The notes: generated by a model not told the origin, from the letters alone. Positions 54,108-62,213 are shown, counted from the stretch's first letter. The stretch is 64,000 nt of DNA from an uncultured Myxococcales bacterium (GCA_937949945.1 CALFEQ010000156.1:1-64000), one strand, 5' to 3'. Translations and numbers: made by a program.

Positions 54108-54998
54108 TCATGGCGCAAGACAATCGCGTGCGACGTCGGCGGCGATCGTGGCTGCGTCCGGCTCGTCCTCGCGGACGAGCTGCGTGTACTCGCCGTACGC
54201 CTGCAGCGCGTCGGGGCAGCGGTTCGCTTGATGTAGCGCTCGGGCACGACCGTAGATCGCGAGCGCTCGCGCGCGCGTGTTCGCGCCGAACTTCTCTTCG
54301 GCGACGCGATACGCGGCGACCGCCTCGTCCGTGCGGCCGAGCCCCTGCAGCGCGATCGCGCGGTTGTAGTCGATCCAACCCGAGTCGCGCGCCGCTGCCC
54401 CTGCCGCGTCGGCGGCAGCGAGCGCCGCCTCCCAGTCGCGCGCGATGACGGCGCTCGTCAGCCTCGTCATCGCCGGATCGGTGAGCGCCGGATCGACCGG
54501 CCGACAGTGCTTCGCGTACTCGTAAGCGAGCCGAACGCTCGTCGGGTCGGAACCGGCGACGAGACCGGCGTACTCGCGGTACGCCGCGTCCGCCTCCTCG
54601 CACCGTCCCGCGTCGGCGAGCGCGCGCGCTCGTCCCCAGATCGAGATGTTGCGTCCATGCGTCTCGCGATCTGAAAAGCGTCTCTCTGCCTCGCGATACG
54701 CCTGGACCGCCTCGTCCGTTCGACCGAGATGGTGCAGCGCGACCGCTCGATCGTAGTGCGCCCACGGATTCTCCGGAGACGCCCGCACCGCGCGATCGGC
54801 GAGCGCGTAGGCCTGCTCGTACGCGCCGCGACGGATCGCGATCGCGGACGGACGCTGGCTCGCGACGTACTCGGCCCCCGTCAGCTCCGCGGGCGCTGCT
54901 GCACGCGTGCGCGTGCGCCCGCACCCGGCCGCCCCGACGACGGAGACGACGGAGAGAAGCACGCAGGCGCCGACCCGGACGGCATGGTTCATCCGCAT
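54108..54998 (-). CDS. TPR-repeat lipoprotein
   Basis: This 296-residue protein starts at ATG 54998 (a second ATG lies two codons later). The signal peptide ends in SVVGAAGC, a standard lipobox. About six TPR-like units follow, such as AHYDRAVALHHLGRTDEAVQ, IDYNRAIALQGLGRTDEAVA and IYGRARALHQANRCPDALQA. The first and second halves are clearly similar to each other, so the gene arose by internal duplication. TPR lipoproteins scaffold outer-membrane or periplasmic complexes. No partner is evident. Confidence 0.82.
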   Translation of the reverse strand: MRMNHAVRVGACVLLSVVSVVGAAGCGRTRTRAAAPAELTGAEYVASQRPSAIAIRRGAYEQAYALADRAVRASPENPWAHYDRAVALHHLGRTDEAVQAYREAERRFSDRETHGRNISIWGRARALADAGRCEEADAAYREYAGLVAGSDPTSVRLAYEYAKHCRPVDPALTDPAMTRLTSAVIARDWEAALAAADAAGAAARDSGWIDYNRAIALQGLGRTDEAVAAYRVAEEKFGANTRARALAIYGRARALHQANRCPDALQAYGEYTQLVREDEPDAATIAADVARDCLAP

Positions 54999-55348
54999 GG
55001 CGCGCGCCGTCGTGCATCGGCGATGCCAGCAGCGAGGAGCGCGGGACCGACGAGACGGCTGCGCGGCCGCTCGTCGCGACCGGCGGCGTCCGTTCGAGCT
55101 CCGAGCCACCGACGCGCTCGTCTCGCTCCTCGGATCGGTCTTCGGACCTCCGATCTGCGGACCCTTGATGCACGGGTCGAGCGTGGCGGTCACTTTGTGG
55201 CGCCGATGCCCGTGCCAAGGGTGTGAAGTGGCGGGCGCGCGCACGAGGTCCGATCCCGGTCGGCGTGCGCCGAAGCTCCTCGCGCAGCGGAGCAGCATGG
55301 GCCTCCGATGCGCTCAGCGACATCGAGGTCCGTTCCATCCGGCTCCGG
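54999..55348. other. Intergenic region between divergent genes
   Basis: This 350-bp region lies between the TPR lipoprotein start and the hemerythrin promoter. It contains no convincing gene. A TGGCAC-like element at about 55216 on the minus strand has the wrong spacing for sigma-54. Confidence 0.5.
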
Positions 55349-55366
55349 TTGGCCAGGATGCTGCTT
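55349..55366 (+). promoter_or_regulatory. Candidate sigma-54 promoter of hemerythrin gene
   Basis: TTGGCC (55349-55354) and CTGC (55361-55364) place GG and GC exactly ten bases apart, the sigma-54 spacing, although the -12 box has C for T. A start near 55376 would precede the GGAGGTGA ribosome binding site at 55381. It is weaker than the three promoters at 58.4-62.2 kb. Confidence 0.4.
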
Positions 55367-55392
55367 GCCGATGGCACTGCGGAGGTGACTCC

Positions 55393-55998
55393 ATGAATGC
55401 CGTCGATCTGATCATCAACCAGCACCGCGAGATCGAGCAGTTGTTCACTCGCTTCGAGAAGGCGAAGCGGCAGGAGGAGAAGGAGAAGATCTTCAACCAG
55501 CTCGCCGCCACGCTGGTCGCACACGACACCATCGAGCGCGAGCACTTCTACCCTGCGGCGGAGCGCGCCCTCGGGAAGAGCGAGGAGCTCGCGAAGGCCC
55601 TCGTCCAGCACGGCCTCATGGAGTTCTCCATCTTCACCACGGAGAAGGCGAAGAAGAAGCCCAGCTTCGAGACGATGGTGAAGGTCCTCAAAGAGCTCAA
55701 GATGGAGCACGTCGAGATGGAGGAGCGAGACATCCTCCCGAAGGCGAAGTCGAAGATGGGCTCCGAGCAGCTCGACAAGCTCGGCGCCGCGATGGCCGAG
55801 CGCTTCGAGCAGGCGATGTCGCGCGACTACCGGACGCCGGTCCGCGCGTTGATCGATCAGACGCTCGCCGGCCGGGTGACGGTCCCGCCCAAGCGGGTGG
55901 CGCGCACCGCCGTGGGCAGGAAGCGTGCGGCAGCGACGAAGACGCGGGCCGTGAAGCGTCCGAAGGCGCGGCGCGGGCGCGCCCGCGCGAAGCAGTGA
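55393..55998 (+). CDS. Hemerythrin-domain protein with basic histone-like tail
   Basis: This 201-residue protein starts at ATG 55393 behind GGAGGTGA. Residues 1-150 form a four-helix hemerythrin/HHE-type domain with the iron-ligand pattern NQHREIEQLF (His 11 region), HDTIEREHFYPA near residue 45, and MEHVEMEERDILPK near 105. The C-terminus (residues 155-201) is extremely Lys/Arg/Ala-rich (KRVARTAVGRKRAAATK, KRPKARRGRARAK), like histone H1 tails, and should bind nucleic acid. The core would sense O2, NO or redox state. It lies at the edge of the stress cluster that includes a second hemerythrin at 57.5 kb. Confidence 0.85.
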   Translation: MNAVDLIINQHREIEQLFTRFEKAKRQEEKEKIFNQLAATLVAHDTIEREHFYPAAERALGKSEELAKALVQHGLMEFSIFTTEKAKKKPSFETMVKVLKELKMEHVEMEERDILPKAKSKMGSEQLDKLGAAMAERFEQAMSRDYRTPVRALIDQTLAGRVTVPPKRVARTAVGRKRAAATKTRAVKRPKARRGRARAKQ

Positions 55999-56148
55999 GC
56001 AGAGCGATCGCCGACGGCGCGCGAGGAGGGCGTCGCTCACCGCGCTCGCGGCGCGCCGGCGTTCTCCCGCCTGCGATCGACGACGCTCCTCGACGCGATC
56101 GGCCGCGTACGCTCGCGCATCGGGCGTCCCTCGGCGCGAGGACGCGCG

Positions 56149-56832
56149 TCATGCGCTGGCGTGACGCCGCCTCCGACGCTCGCGGGTCGCCGCGGCCGCG
56201 ACCTCCGGCACCTTCTTGACCCACAGCTCCAGCGTCCCGGCGCAGTTCTCTCGTCTCACGAGCTCGTAGCCTTCGGGGATCGAGCCGCCGAACCCACAGT
56301 ACGTGACGACGCGCGTCCCGACGCGCGCGGCTTTCAGGAACTCCTCCGCGGCGCGCACGTCACGCCAGAACCGCTCCTCGCTGAGCTCGACGGTGTCGTC
56401 GAGGCGATCCTCTTTCGCGCTCAGATTCTCGGCGAACGGATTGAAGAGGTAGACGCCGTCGACGCTCGTGGGGTCGACGTCCTCGAGCGTCCCGACCTGG
56501 AAATCGACCTCGACGCCGATCGCCCTCGCGGCCTTCCTCGCGGCGGCGACGAAGTGCGGGCGATGCTCCACGCCGCGGACGCGGACGTTCTCGCGCGCCG
56601 CGGCCGCGATGATGCAGAACTTCCCGACGCCCGCGCCGATGTCGAGGATGGTCGCGTTCGGCTTCGCGGCGAGGAGCTCCGAGGCTCGCATCGCCACTTC
56701 CACCGGCGTCCAGTACATGGCGGAGCGGGCGCGCACGCTCGGCTCGAAGACCTCGTCGAAGACGCGGTCGACCACGAGCTGCCCACGACGAAGAGCGCGA
56801 ACGATGGCAGCGCCGAGGCCGGGTGAGAGCAT
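56149..56832 (-). CDS. Class I SAM-dependent methyltransferase
   Basis: This 227-residue protein has SAM motif I ILDIGAGVGKFCIIAAAA near residue 60, an acidic loop VRGVEHRPHF that fixes the ribose, and motif IV VDGVYLFNPFAENL near residue 128. The N-terminus is basic. The C-terminal VVTYCGFGGSIPEGYELVRR completes the fold. The NPF motif suggests a possible amino group as target, but the substrate is not predictable. It is a single gene on the minus strand between the hemerythrin and the small membrane protein. Confidence 0.82.
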   Translation of the reverse strand: MLSPGLGAAIVRALRRGQLVVDRVFDEVFEPSVRARSAMYWTPVEVAMRASELLAAKPNATILDIGAGVGKFCIIAAAARENVRVRGVEHRPHFVAAARKAARAIGVEVDFQVGTLEDVDPTSVDGVYLFNPFAENLSAKEDRLDDTVELSEERFWRDVRAAEEFLKAARVGTRVVTYCGFGGSIPEGYELVRRENCAGTLELWVKKVPEVAAAATRERRRRRHASA

Positions 56833-57079
56833 CGCTTCAGTCGGTGAACGGCAGGTGGGGCACGCCGCCCACCAGGCACGTTCCAGACCAACGGCTCGAG
56901 ACGCGCGCCTTCGAGGCTGACCGCACGATCCTCGGTCCGTCGCGCGCCCGAGCGCTACGACGGCTACGTCGGACCGTCGCGACCGTCGCTCGACGGCGAG
57001 CGTCTCGCGCCTTTCGTCGTGACACGACCGGGCGTGCCGGCCGCACGATCGCTATGTCAGCGAGTCGTATCCGCGCAGC

Positions 57080-57322
57080 TCAGCCGCCGCTGGCCTGCTC
57101 GTCGGCCCGCGCGACGTCCGCGGAGAGCCAGAGGAGGGTGAGCGGGACGACGTTCGAGACGATGACGACCGGGATGGCCTCCGATCCGAAGAAGACGAGG
57201 AGGCCGACCCCGAACGCCACGGCGAAGAGCGTGAGCGCGGCAGCGAGACCGGTGCGCGACACTGCGGGAGCGGACGGCCCGGAGCGGCCGGAAGCGTGCA
57301 AGGATTGCGCAGACTTCTCCAT
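57080..57322 (-). CDS. Small membrane protein
   Basis: This 80-residue protein starts at ATG 57322. After a polar N-terminus (MEKSAQSLHASGRSGPSAPA) it has two hydrophobic helices, LAAALTLFAVAFGVGLLVFF and IPVVIVSNVVPLTLLWLSA. It ends in a short polar tail. It lies downstream of the hemerythrin/universal stress operon on the same strand, but the 163-bp gap makes co-transcription uncertain. Function is unknown. Confidence 0.6.
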   Translation of the reverse strand: MEKSAQSLHASGRSGPSAPAVSRTGLAAALTLFAVAFGVGLLVFFGSEAIPVVIVSNVVPLTLLWLSADVARADEQASGG

Positions 57323-57485
57323 GCCGCCGCGTTTTGCGAGGCACGTGCCCGAGCAGACCGTGCTCTTCGCCGCCGATTTCGAGTGATCCTCCGGCAGAAA
57401 TCGCGCAAGGCGTGCGCTCGCGCTCCTATTTTGCGCGTCGGCGCGGAGCGCAAACGTTGCGCTCTTTCGCCGAGCTCCGCCGCCG

Positions 57486-57950
57486 TCAGCCGTCGACTTG
57501 CTCCATCGGAACGATCTCTTCGCCGAGGGCGTCCGGTGTCAGGATGCGCTGCTCCTCGCGGGCCATGTCCTCGAGGAAGCTCTCCACGAACCAGAAGATC
57601 TCGTCGCAGAGCTCCCCGATGTCCCGCACGCCGTCCTCGGCGTCCTCCGCCAGCGCGCAGACGAGGAGCCGCCGTTGCTCGTGCTCCTGCGCGATCCGCT
57701 CCGCACGCACCGGTCCCCATGCGTCCGCCTCCCGCAGGATCGGGAGGAGGACCTCGTCCTCGTAGGCGAGGTGCCGCTCGACCTCCGATCGGACGTGCGT
57801 GATCAGGCCCCGGACGTTCGGACGCTGCTTCTCGTCGCTCGCCGCCAGCCGAGTCGCCACCGCCAGCGCCTCGAGCAACCCGCGCATCAGCGCGTGCTCG
57901 GCGAGGATCCTCTGTCGAACGTGCTCGACGACTTCGATCGGGGAGGCCAT
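57486..57950 (-). CDS. Hemerythrin-domain protein
   Basis: This 154-residue helical protein starts at ATG 57950 after GAGGAACC. The metal-ligand pattern of the HHE family is recognisable: ILAEHALMRGLLEAL near residue 17, ERHLAYEDEVLLPIL near 58, and IAQEHEQRRLLV near 86. The last helices contain DEIFWFVESFLEDMAREEQR with further acidic and His-like ligand positions. It probably binds a di-iron centre for oxygen or oxidative-stress sensing. It starts 34 bp after the universal stress gene on the same strand and should share its sigma-54 promoter. Confidence 0.82.
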   Translation of the reverse strand: MASPIEVVEHVRQRILAEHALMRGLLEALAVATRLAASDEKQRPNVRGLITHVRSEVERHLAYEDEVLLPILREADAWGPVRAERIAQEHEQRRLLVCALAEDAEDGVRDIGELCDEIFWFVESFLEDMAREEQRILTPDALGEEIVPMEQVDG

Positions 57951-57983
57951 GGTTCCTCGCGAGCACGGCGCTCGCCCTCCAGC

Positions 57984-58439
57984 TCACGCGCGAGATGCGC
58001 TCTCCGCGTGAACGGTGAGAACGGGGATCGACGACCGGCGGACGACGCCCTCGGCGACGCTGCCGATGAGCGCCCGAGACAGGCCACGCCTGCCGTGCGT
58101 GCCCATCACGATGAGGTCCGCGTTCGCCTTCTTGGCGGCAGAGAGGACGCCGTCACGCGGGTCTGCCTGCTCGAGCGACGACGTGAGCGGGACACCGCGG
58201 TCCGCGTAAGCAGCGACGAGCTGCGCGAGCGAGTCTCGCGCGGCCTCGATGATGCGCGTCGCCATCTCGGCCGTGATCGTGAGCGTCCCGTCGGGGAACC
58301 CGACCACCGGGAGCTCGTACGCATGGACGAGGTGCACCTTCGCGTCGAGCTTCTTCGCGAGCATGAGCGCGTACTCGAGCGCAGCCTTGCTCGGCTCGCT
58401 GAAGTCGGTGGGGACGAGGATCGTCTTCGGGACGTTCAT
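57984..58439 (-). CDS. Universal stress protein (UspA family)
   Basis: This 151-residue protein has the ATP-binding UspA fold: MNVPKTILVPTDFSEPSKAA at the start, HLVHAYELP, and the Walker-like nucleotide loop VMGTHGRRGLSRALIGSVAE near residue 115, ending in SSIPVLTVHAE. G-2x-G-9x-G(S) is intact, so it is likely an ATP-binding type. A sigma-54 promoter (58452-58467) ends 13 bp before the ATG, leaving no room for a ribosome binding site. The start is nonetheless secure because ILVPTDFS follows immediately. The hemerythrin gene lies downstream. Confidence 0.92.
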   Translation of the reverse strand: MNVPKTILVPTDFSEPSKAALEYALMLAKKLDAKVHLVHAYELPVVGFPDGTLTITAEMATRIIEAARDSLAQLVAAYADRGVPLTSSLEQADPRDGVLSAAKKANADLIVMGTHGRRGLSRALIGSVAEGVVRRSSIPVLTVHAESASRA

Positions 58440-58451
58440 GCCACACCATCG

Positions 58452-58467
58452 AGCAAGGGGCCTGCCA
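58452..58467 (-). promoter_or_regulatory. Sigma-54 promoter of universal stress/hemerythrin operon
   Basis: Read on the minus strand, TGGCAGGCCCCTTGCT has GG and GC ten bases apart and matches the consensus TGGCAC-N5-TTGC closely. Thirteen bases separate the -12 C from the ATG at 58439, so the mRNA is predicted to be nearly leaderless. Confidence 0.82.
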
Positions 58468-58526
58468 GTCGCCCGACCATCGTTTTCGTCGCCTCGTCGC
58501 GATCGGCCGCTCCCGCCGGCGCAGCA

Positions 58527-58546
58527 TCTGCGCAGCTTCACGCAGA
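58527..58546. promoter_or_regulatory. Palindromic upstream activator site candidate
   Basis: TCTGCG-N8-CGCAGA is a perfect 6-bp inverted repeat. It lies exactly midway between the two divergent sigma-54 promoters, with 59 bp to each -24 element. This is the expected position and form of a binding site for an NtrC-type activator such as the one encoded at 62428-63795. Confidence 0.65.
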
Positions 58547-58605
58547 AGGCGCGGCCGTCGCGGCGCGCCGTCGTCGAAACGCGAACGGAAGCGAGACGAT
58601 CGCGG

Positions 58606-58621
58606 TGGCAGTGCTCTTGCA
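58606..58621 (+). promoter_or_regulatory. Sigma-54 promoter of CBS/universal stress operon
   Basis: TGGCAGTGCTCTTGCA matches the sigma-54 consensus with correct spacing. The -12 C is followed by 13 bases and then the ATG at 58634, the same geometry as at the divergent promoter and at 62198-62213. Confidence 0.85.
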
Positions 58622-58633
58622 CCACGTCTCGGC

Positions 58634-59071
58634 ATGGCAACGAGCGCACGAGGAAGGGCGGCCCACGAGAGCCAAGCCACGAAGCGAGCTGCCACCGTCG
58701 GCGAGGTCATGACGGTGTGTCCGCACACGATCGGCAGCGATCAGAAGCTCGCGAAGGCTCACCAGATCATGCGAGAGCTCGGGATCCGGCACCTGCCCGT
58801 GCTGCGTGGCGGGGAGCTCGTCGGCGTCCTCTCCCAGCGGGATCTCTACTTCCTCGAGACGCTCTCCGGTGTCGACATCGACATCGATCAGGTCGCCGAT
58901 GCGATGACGCCGGAGGTCTTCACGACGCACCCCGACGAGCCGCTCCGGAACGTCGCTCGTGAGATGGCGAACAAGAAGTACGGCTGCGCCGTCGTCATGG
59001 ACGAGCAGAGGCGCGTGCGCGGCATCTTCACGGTGACGGACGCGCTCCGGTGTCTGGCCGACGTTCTGTGA
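58634..59071 (+). CDS. CBS-domain-pair protein
   Basis: This 145-residue protein has two CBS motifs. The first is VMTVCPHTIGSDQKLAKAHQ with IRHLPVLRGGELVGVLSQRD near residues 25-75; the second is AMTPEVFTTHPDEPLRNVA with YGCAVVMDEQRRVRGIFTVT near residues 90-140. CBS pairs bind adenine nucleotides and report energy charge. The ATG at 58634 stands 13 bp behind the -12 element, which predicts a leaderless transcript. A later ATG at 58710 would cut into the first CBS motif and is less likely. It is followed 21 bp later by a second universal stress gene. Confidence 0.88.
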   Translation: MATSARGRAAHESQATKRAATVGEVMTVCPHTIGSDQKLAKAHQIMRELGIRHLPVLRGGELVGVLSQRDLYFLETLSGVDIDIDQVADAMTPEVFTTHPDEPLRNVAREMANKKYGCAVVMDEQRRVRGIFTVTDALRCLADVL

Positions 59072-59092
59072 AGTTCCCCACGGACCACGACG

Positions 59093-59515
59093 ATGAAGAA
59101 GATCCTCGTTTGCCTCGACACATCCTCTCGCGCACCATCGGTCTTCGCGGCCGCGCTCGATCTCGCACGTCGCACGAAGGCCCAGCTCACGCTGTTCCGC
59201 AGCGTCGGGCTCCCGCCCGAGCTCGCGCATGACGACGTCTTCGGCGTCAGCCCGAACAAGCTCGTCGACCGCTTGCTCACGAGCGCGCGCGAGGATCTCG
59301 CCCGCTACGCCGCGGACGTTCCTCCCGAGCTCGCAGGCGGCATCGAGGTGCGCGTCGGCACGCCCTGGAGCGCGATCTGCCAGCAGGCGCGAGACTCCGG
59401 CGCCGACCTCATCGTGATCGGATCGCACGGGTATGGCGGTCTCGATCGCATCCTCGGTACGACGGCGGCCAAGGTCGTGAACAACGCCGCGTGCTCCGTC
59501 ATGGTCGTGCGCTGA
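59093..59515 (+). CDS. Universal stress protein (UspA family), second copy
   Basis: This 140-residue protein starts MKKILVCLDTSSRAPSVFAA, followed by LARRTKAQLTLFRSVG. The nucleotide-binding end reads LIVIGSHGYGGLDRILGTTA and VVNNAACSVMVVR. The G-2x-G motif is intact. It differs clearly from the copy at 57984, so the two probably have distinct partners. It is co-transcribed with the CBS gene from the sigma-54 promoter at 58606. It ends 3 bp from the convergent alcohol dehydrogenase gene. Confidence 0.9.
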   Translation: MKKILVCLDTSSRAPSVFAAALDLARRTKAQLTLFRSVGLPPELAHDDVFGVSPNKLVDRLLTSAREDLARYAADVPPELAGGIEVRVGTPWSAICQQARDSGADLIVIGSHGYGGLDRILGTTAAKVVNNAACSVMVVR

Positions 59516-59518
59516 CCC

Positions 59519-60514
59519 TCACGGGACCAAGACGAACGAGCCGTCGACCTTTCCCTCACGCAGACGCAAGAGCGCGTCGTTCGCCGACGCGAGCGGAAGC
59601 GGCTCGAAGCGCGTCCGGATCGGGATCTCCGCCGCGAGCTCGAGCAGCTCGATCGCGTCCTGTCGCGTGTAGTTCGCGACGCTCACGAGGTTTCGCTCCC
59701 ACCACAGGTGGTCGTAGGAGAACTCGGGGACGCGATCGAGGTGGATGGCGTTGATGGCGACCGTCCCTCCACGATCGAGCGCCCGAAGCGCGGCGACGAC
59801 GACGTGGCCGACGGGTGCGAACGTGACGGCGGCATCGAGCGGCTCCGGAGGTGTCTCCCCGTAGTCGCCCGCCCACTCCGCGCCCATCGCGAGGGCGCGG
59901 GCCTGCTCGCTCTTCGAGCGCGTCGCGACGAAGACACGACAACCCCAGTGGCGCGCCACCTGGAGACAGAGGAGCGCGGATGCTCCGAAGCCGTAGAGAC
60001 CGAGCCTCTGCCCCGGCTCCACGCGGGTGCGCTTGAGCGAGCGGTAGCCGATGACGCCGCCGCAGAGCAGCGGCGCTGCCGCGACGTCGTCGTAGTCGTC
60101 CGGCAAGCGGAACGCGAAGTCCGCGTTCACGATCGCTCGCCCCGCATAGCCTCCGTCCACGTCCCAACCCGTGAAGCGCGCCCTCTCGCAGAGGTTCTCG
60201 CGACCGGCACGGCAGTGCCGGCACTCGCCGCACGCGCTCGCGAGCCAGCCCACTCCGGCCCTGTCCCCGAGCGACCAGCCCGACGTACGCGGGCCGATCG
60301 CGACGACCGTCCCGACGATCTGGTGGCCGGGGACGATCGGAAGGCGACGCGCCGCGAGATCGCCCTCCGCGATCTGCAGATCGGTTCGACAGACGGCGCA
60401 GGCGCGCACCGCGATCGCGATCTCGCCCTCGCCCGGCTCCGGATCCTGCGCGTCGTCGAGCTCGAGGGGCCGTTCCTCTGCACGCTTCGGAGCTCTCAAG
60501 ATCATCCGCTTCAT
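59519..60514 (-). CDS. Zinc-dependent alcohol dehydrogenase
   Basis: This 331-residue medium-chain dehydrogenase has the catalytic-zinc region CAVCRTDLQIAEGDL near residue 38 and PGHQIVGTVVAIG near 61. The four-Cys structural zinc site is CGECRHCRAGRENLC (91-105). The Rossmann motif GLYGFGASALLCLQVARHWG lies near 165. The substrate could be ethanol or another small alcohol/aldehyde. GAGAGG precedes the ATG at 60514. It lies 39 bp behind the phosphotransferase/kinase gene and is probably co-transcribed with it from the sigma-54 promoter near 62.2 kb. Confidence 0.9.
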   Translation of the reverse strand: MKRMILRAPKRAEERPLELDDAQDPEPGEGEIAIAVRACAVCRTDLQIAEGDLAARRLPIVPGHQIVGTVVAIGPRTSGWSLGDRAGVGWLASACGECRHCRAGRENLCERARFTGWDVDGGYAGRAIVNADFAFRLPDDYDDVAAAPLLCGGVIGYRSLKRTRVEPGQRLGLYGFGASALLCLQVARHWGCRVFVATRSKSEQARALAMGAEWAGDYGETPPEPLDAAVTFAPVGHVVVAALRALDRGGTVAINAIHLDRVPEFSYDHLWWERNLVSVANYTRQDAIELLELAAEIPIRTRFEPLPLASANDALLRLREGKVDGSFVLVP

Positions 60515-60553
60515 GGCGAGCCTCTCGACGCCGCCGGTCTCACGGCCGCCGGT

Positions 60554-62185
60554 TCATTGGACGAGCCCGCGAGGCCACGTCTCGATCTCGCGTTTCACCT
60601 GGGCGAGCGCCGACTCGACGGAGCCGCTCGTGTCCACGCGCACGTGCTCGCCGGGATCGAGCTCCGTGATCGGCTCGTAGCCCGCGGTGAACGCGTCGAA
60701 CACGTCCGCCGTCGCGTCGGACACGCTCGACGCGGGATCGCGCGCACGCAGCCGAGCGCGGCACAGATCCTCCGGCGCGTGGCACTCGATCAATCGGAAG
60801 CGGACGTTGTGCTTGCGAGCGAGCTCGCGCGCGGCAGCGCGGAGCTTCGCCGTCCGGAACGAAGCATCGACGATCACCGGCCGCCCCGACGCGAGCACGA
60901 CGCCCGCGCGACGCAGGACCTCTTCGTAGACGCGCACGCTGAAGCTCGGGTCGTACGCGCCCTGCCACGCCTGCGCGGCGCTTTCGTGCGAGCTCGGGGC
61001 GATCCCGAGCATGTGCTTCCGCGTCCGATCCGCGTCGACCACCGGCGCGCCGAGCTCCTCACCGAGGCGCTCGGCGAGCGTGCTCTTGCCCGAGGCGATG
61101 CCGCCGGCGACGGCGACCAGGACCGGATCGAGCACCGACCTCCGGCGCGCCGCCTGCGCGAAGAGCAAGTAACGCCGCGCCTCCTTGGCCGCCTCGTCGC
61201 GGATGAGGCTCGAGCCGCTCGGGCCCGTCGCCATTCCCGCCGCGATCTTGGCGCGGACGCACGCGCGGTAGCTCTCGTAGAAGTCGACGAGCGCGTAGAG
61301 ATCGAAGTCGTTCGCGGCTCGCGCGTAGACGGCGAGGAACCGCTCGGCGAGATCGACGCGCCCGAGGCGGGCGAGATCCATCGCGAAGAACGCGACGTCG
61401 GCACAAACGTCGCCGTACCGGTAGCGATCGTCGAACTCGATGCCGTCGATGATCTCGAAGTCCTCGTCGCTCGACCGGAAGAAGACGTGCTCGAGGCGCA
61501 GGTCGCCGTGACCGTCGCGAATGAAGCCGTCGCGCATCCGCTGCACGAACAGGTCGCGGCGATCGCGGACGAACGCGCGCTGCCACCGCTCGATCTCGGT
61601 GAGCGCATCGTCGGACACGAAGCCCACCCCGGCGGCGCGCAGCGCCGCGAAGTTGTCGGTGACGTTCCGCTCGACGAGCTCCGGCGCGCCGAATCGCGCG
61701 ATGGCCGGGCCGCCGGCGGCGCCGGCATGGAAGCCCGCGAGCCTACGAGCCAGCGCATCGACGTGCGCGCGCCCGAGCGCGCCGTTCGCGAGGAGCACGT
61801 CGGCGCGGCGCGCGTCGTCGAGCCGAACCATGCGCACGGCCCAATCCGTGATCACGCCGGAGGCGCCGAACGTGTGCCGGCCGTCGGACCGCCGGCGTAC
61901 GGGCACGACGCCCAGATACGTCCGCGGCGCGAGCCTCCGGTTGATGCGCGTCTCCGTCCGGCAGGCGCGCTCGCGAGCCTCGAACGTCGAGAAGTCGAGG
62001 AACGGGAGCGTGACGGGCTTCTTGATCTTGTAGACCTCCGGCCCCATCAGGACCCACGAGATGTGGGTCTCGACGAGCCGGACCTCGCGGCGATCCCCGG
62101 ACTTTTTCGCCTGCTCGCGCAGCTCGGCAAGGAGGTCGTCGACCATGTGACCGCAAGCCCGCACCTCTTGGGAGTACGCCGCCAT
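60554..62185 (-). CDS. Aminoglycoside phosphotransferase-like / P-loop kinase fusion
   Basis: This 543-residue protein joins two domains. Residues 1-330 form an APH-like kinase: ETHISWVLMGPEVYKIKKPV near 40, the catalytic HGDLRLEHVFF near 212, and IDGIEFDDRYRYGDVCADVA near 230. Residues 345-540 contain a P-loop kinase: VAVAGGIASGKSTLAERLG near 357, DADRTRKHMLG, and VIVDASFRTAKLR. The architecture is known from stress- and dormancy-linked proteins near universal stress genes, but the substrate is not established. The annotated ATG at 62185 lies 13 bp behind a sigma-54 -12 box. An internal ATG at 62146 is an alternative start. Confidence 0.88.
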   Translation of the reverse strand: MAAYSQEVRACGHMVDDLLAELREQAKKSGDRREVRLVETHISWVLMGPEVYKIKKPVTLPFLDFSTFEARERACRTETRINRRLAPRTYLGVVPVRRRSDGRHTFGASGVITDWAVRMVRLDDARRADVLLANGALGRAHVDALARRLAGFHAGAAGGPAIARFGAPELVERNVTDNFAALRAAGVGFVSDDALTEIERWQRAFVRDRRDLFVQRMRDGFIRDGHGDLRLEHVFFRSSDEDFEIIDGIEFDDRYRYGDVCADVAFFAMDLARLGRVDLAERFLAVYARAANDFDLYALVDFYESYRACVRAKIAAGMATGPSGSSLIRDEAAKEARRYLLFAQAARRRSVLDPVLVAVAGGIASGKSTLAERLGEELGAPVVDADRTRKHMLGIAPSSHESAAQAWQGAYDPSFSVRVYEEVLRRAGVVLASGRPVIVDASFRTAKLRAAARELARKHNVRFRLIECHAPEDLCRARLRARDPASSVSDATADVFDAFTAGYEPITELDPGEHVRVDTSGSVESALAQVKREIETWPRGLVQ

Positions 62186-62197
62186 GCCAAGCGAGCG

Positions 62198-62213
62198 AGC
62201 ATCGGGTGTGCCA
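62198..62213 (-). promoter_or_regulatory. Sigma-54 promoter of kinase/alcohol dehydrogenase operon
   Basis: On the minus strand, TGGCACACCCGATGCT has a perfect -24 box and an ATGC in place of TTGC, with GG and GC ten bases apart. Thirteen bases separate the -12 C from the ATG at 62185, again ending in GGC before the ATG. Confidence 0.75.

Noticed and set aside
55205..55230. TGGCACGGGCATCGGC as a sigma-54 promoter for the TPR gene
   Set aside because: GG and GC are eleven bases apart instead of ten, and the site is about 200 bp from the start codon.
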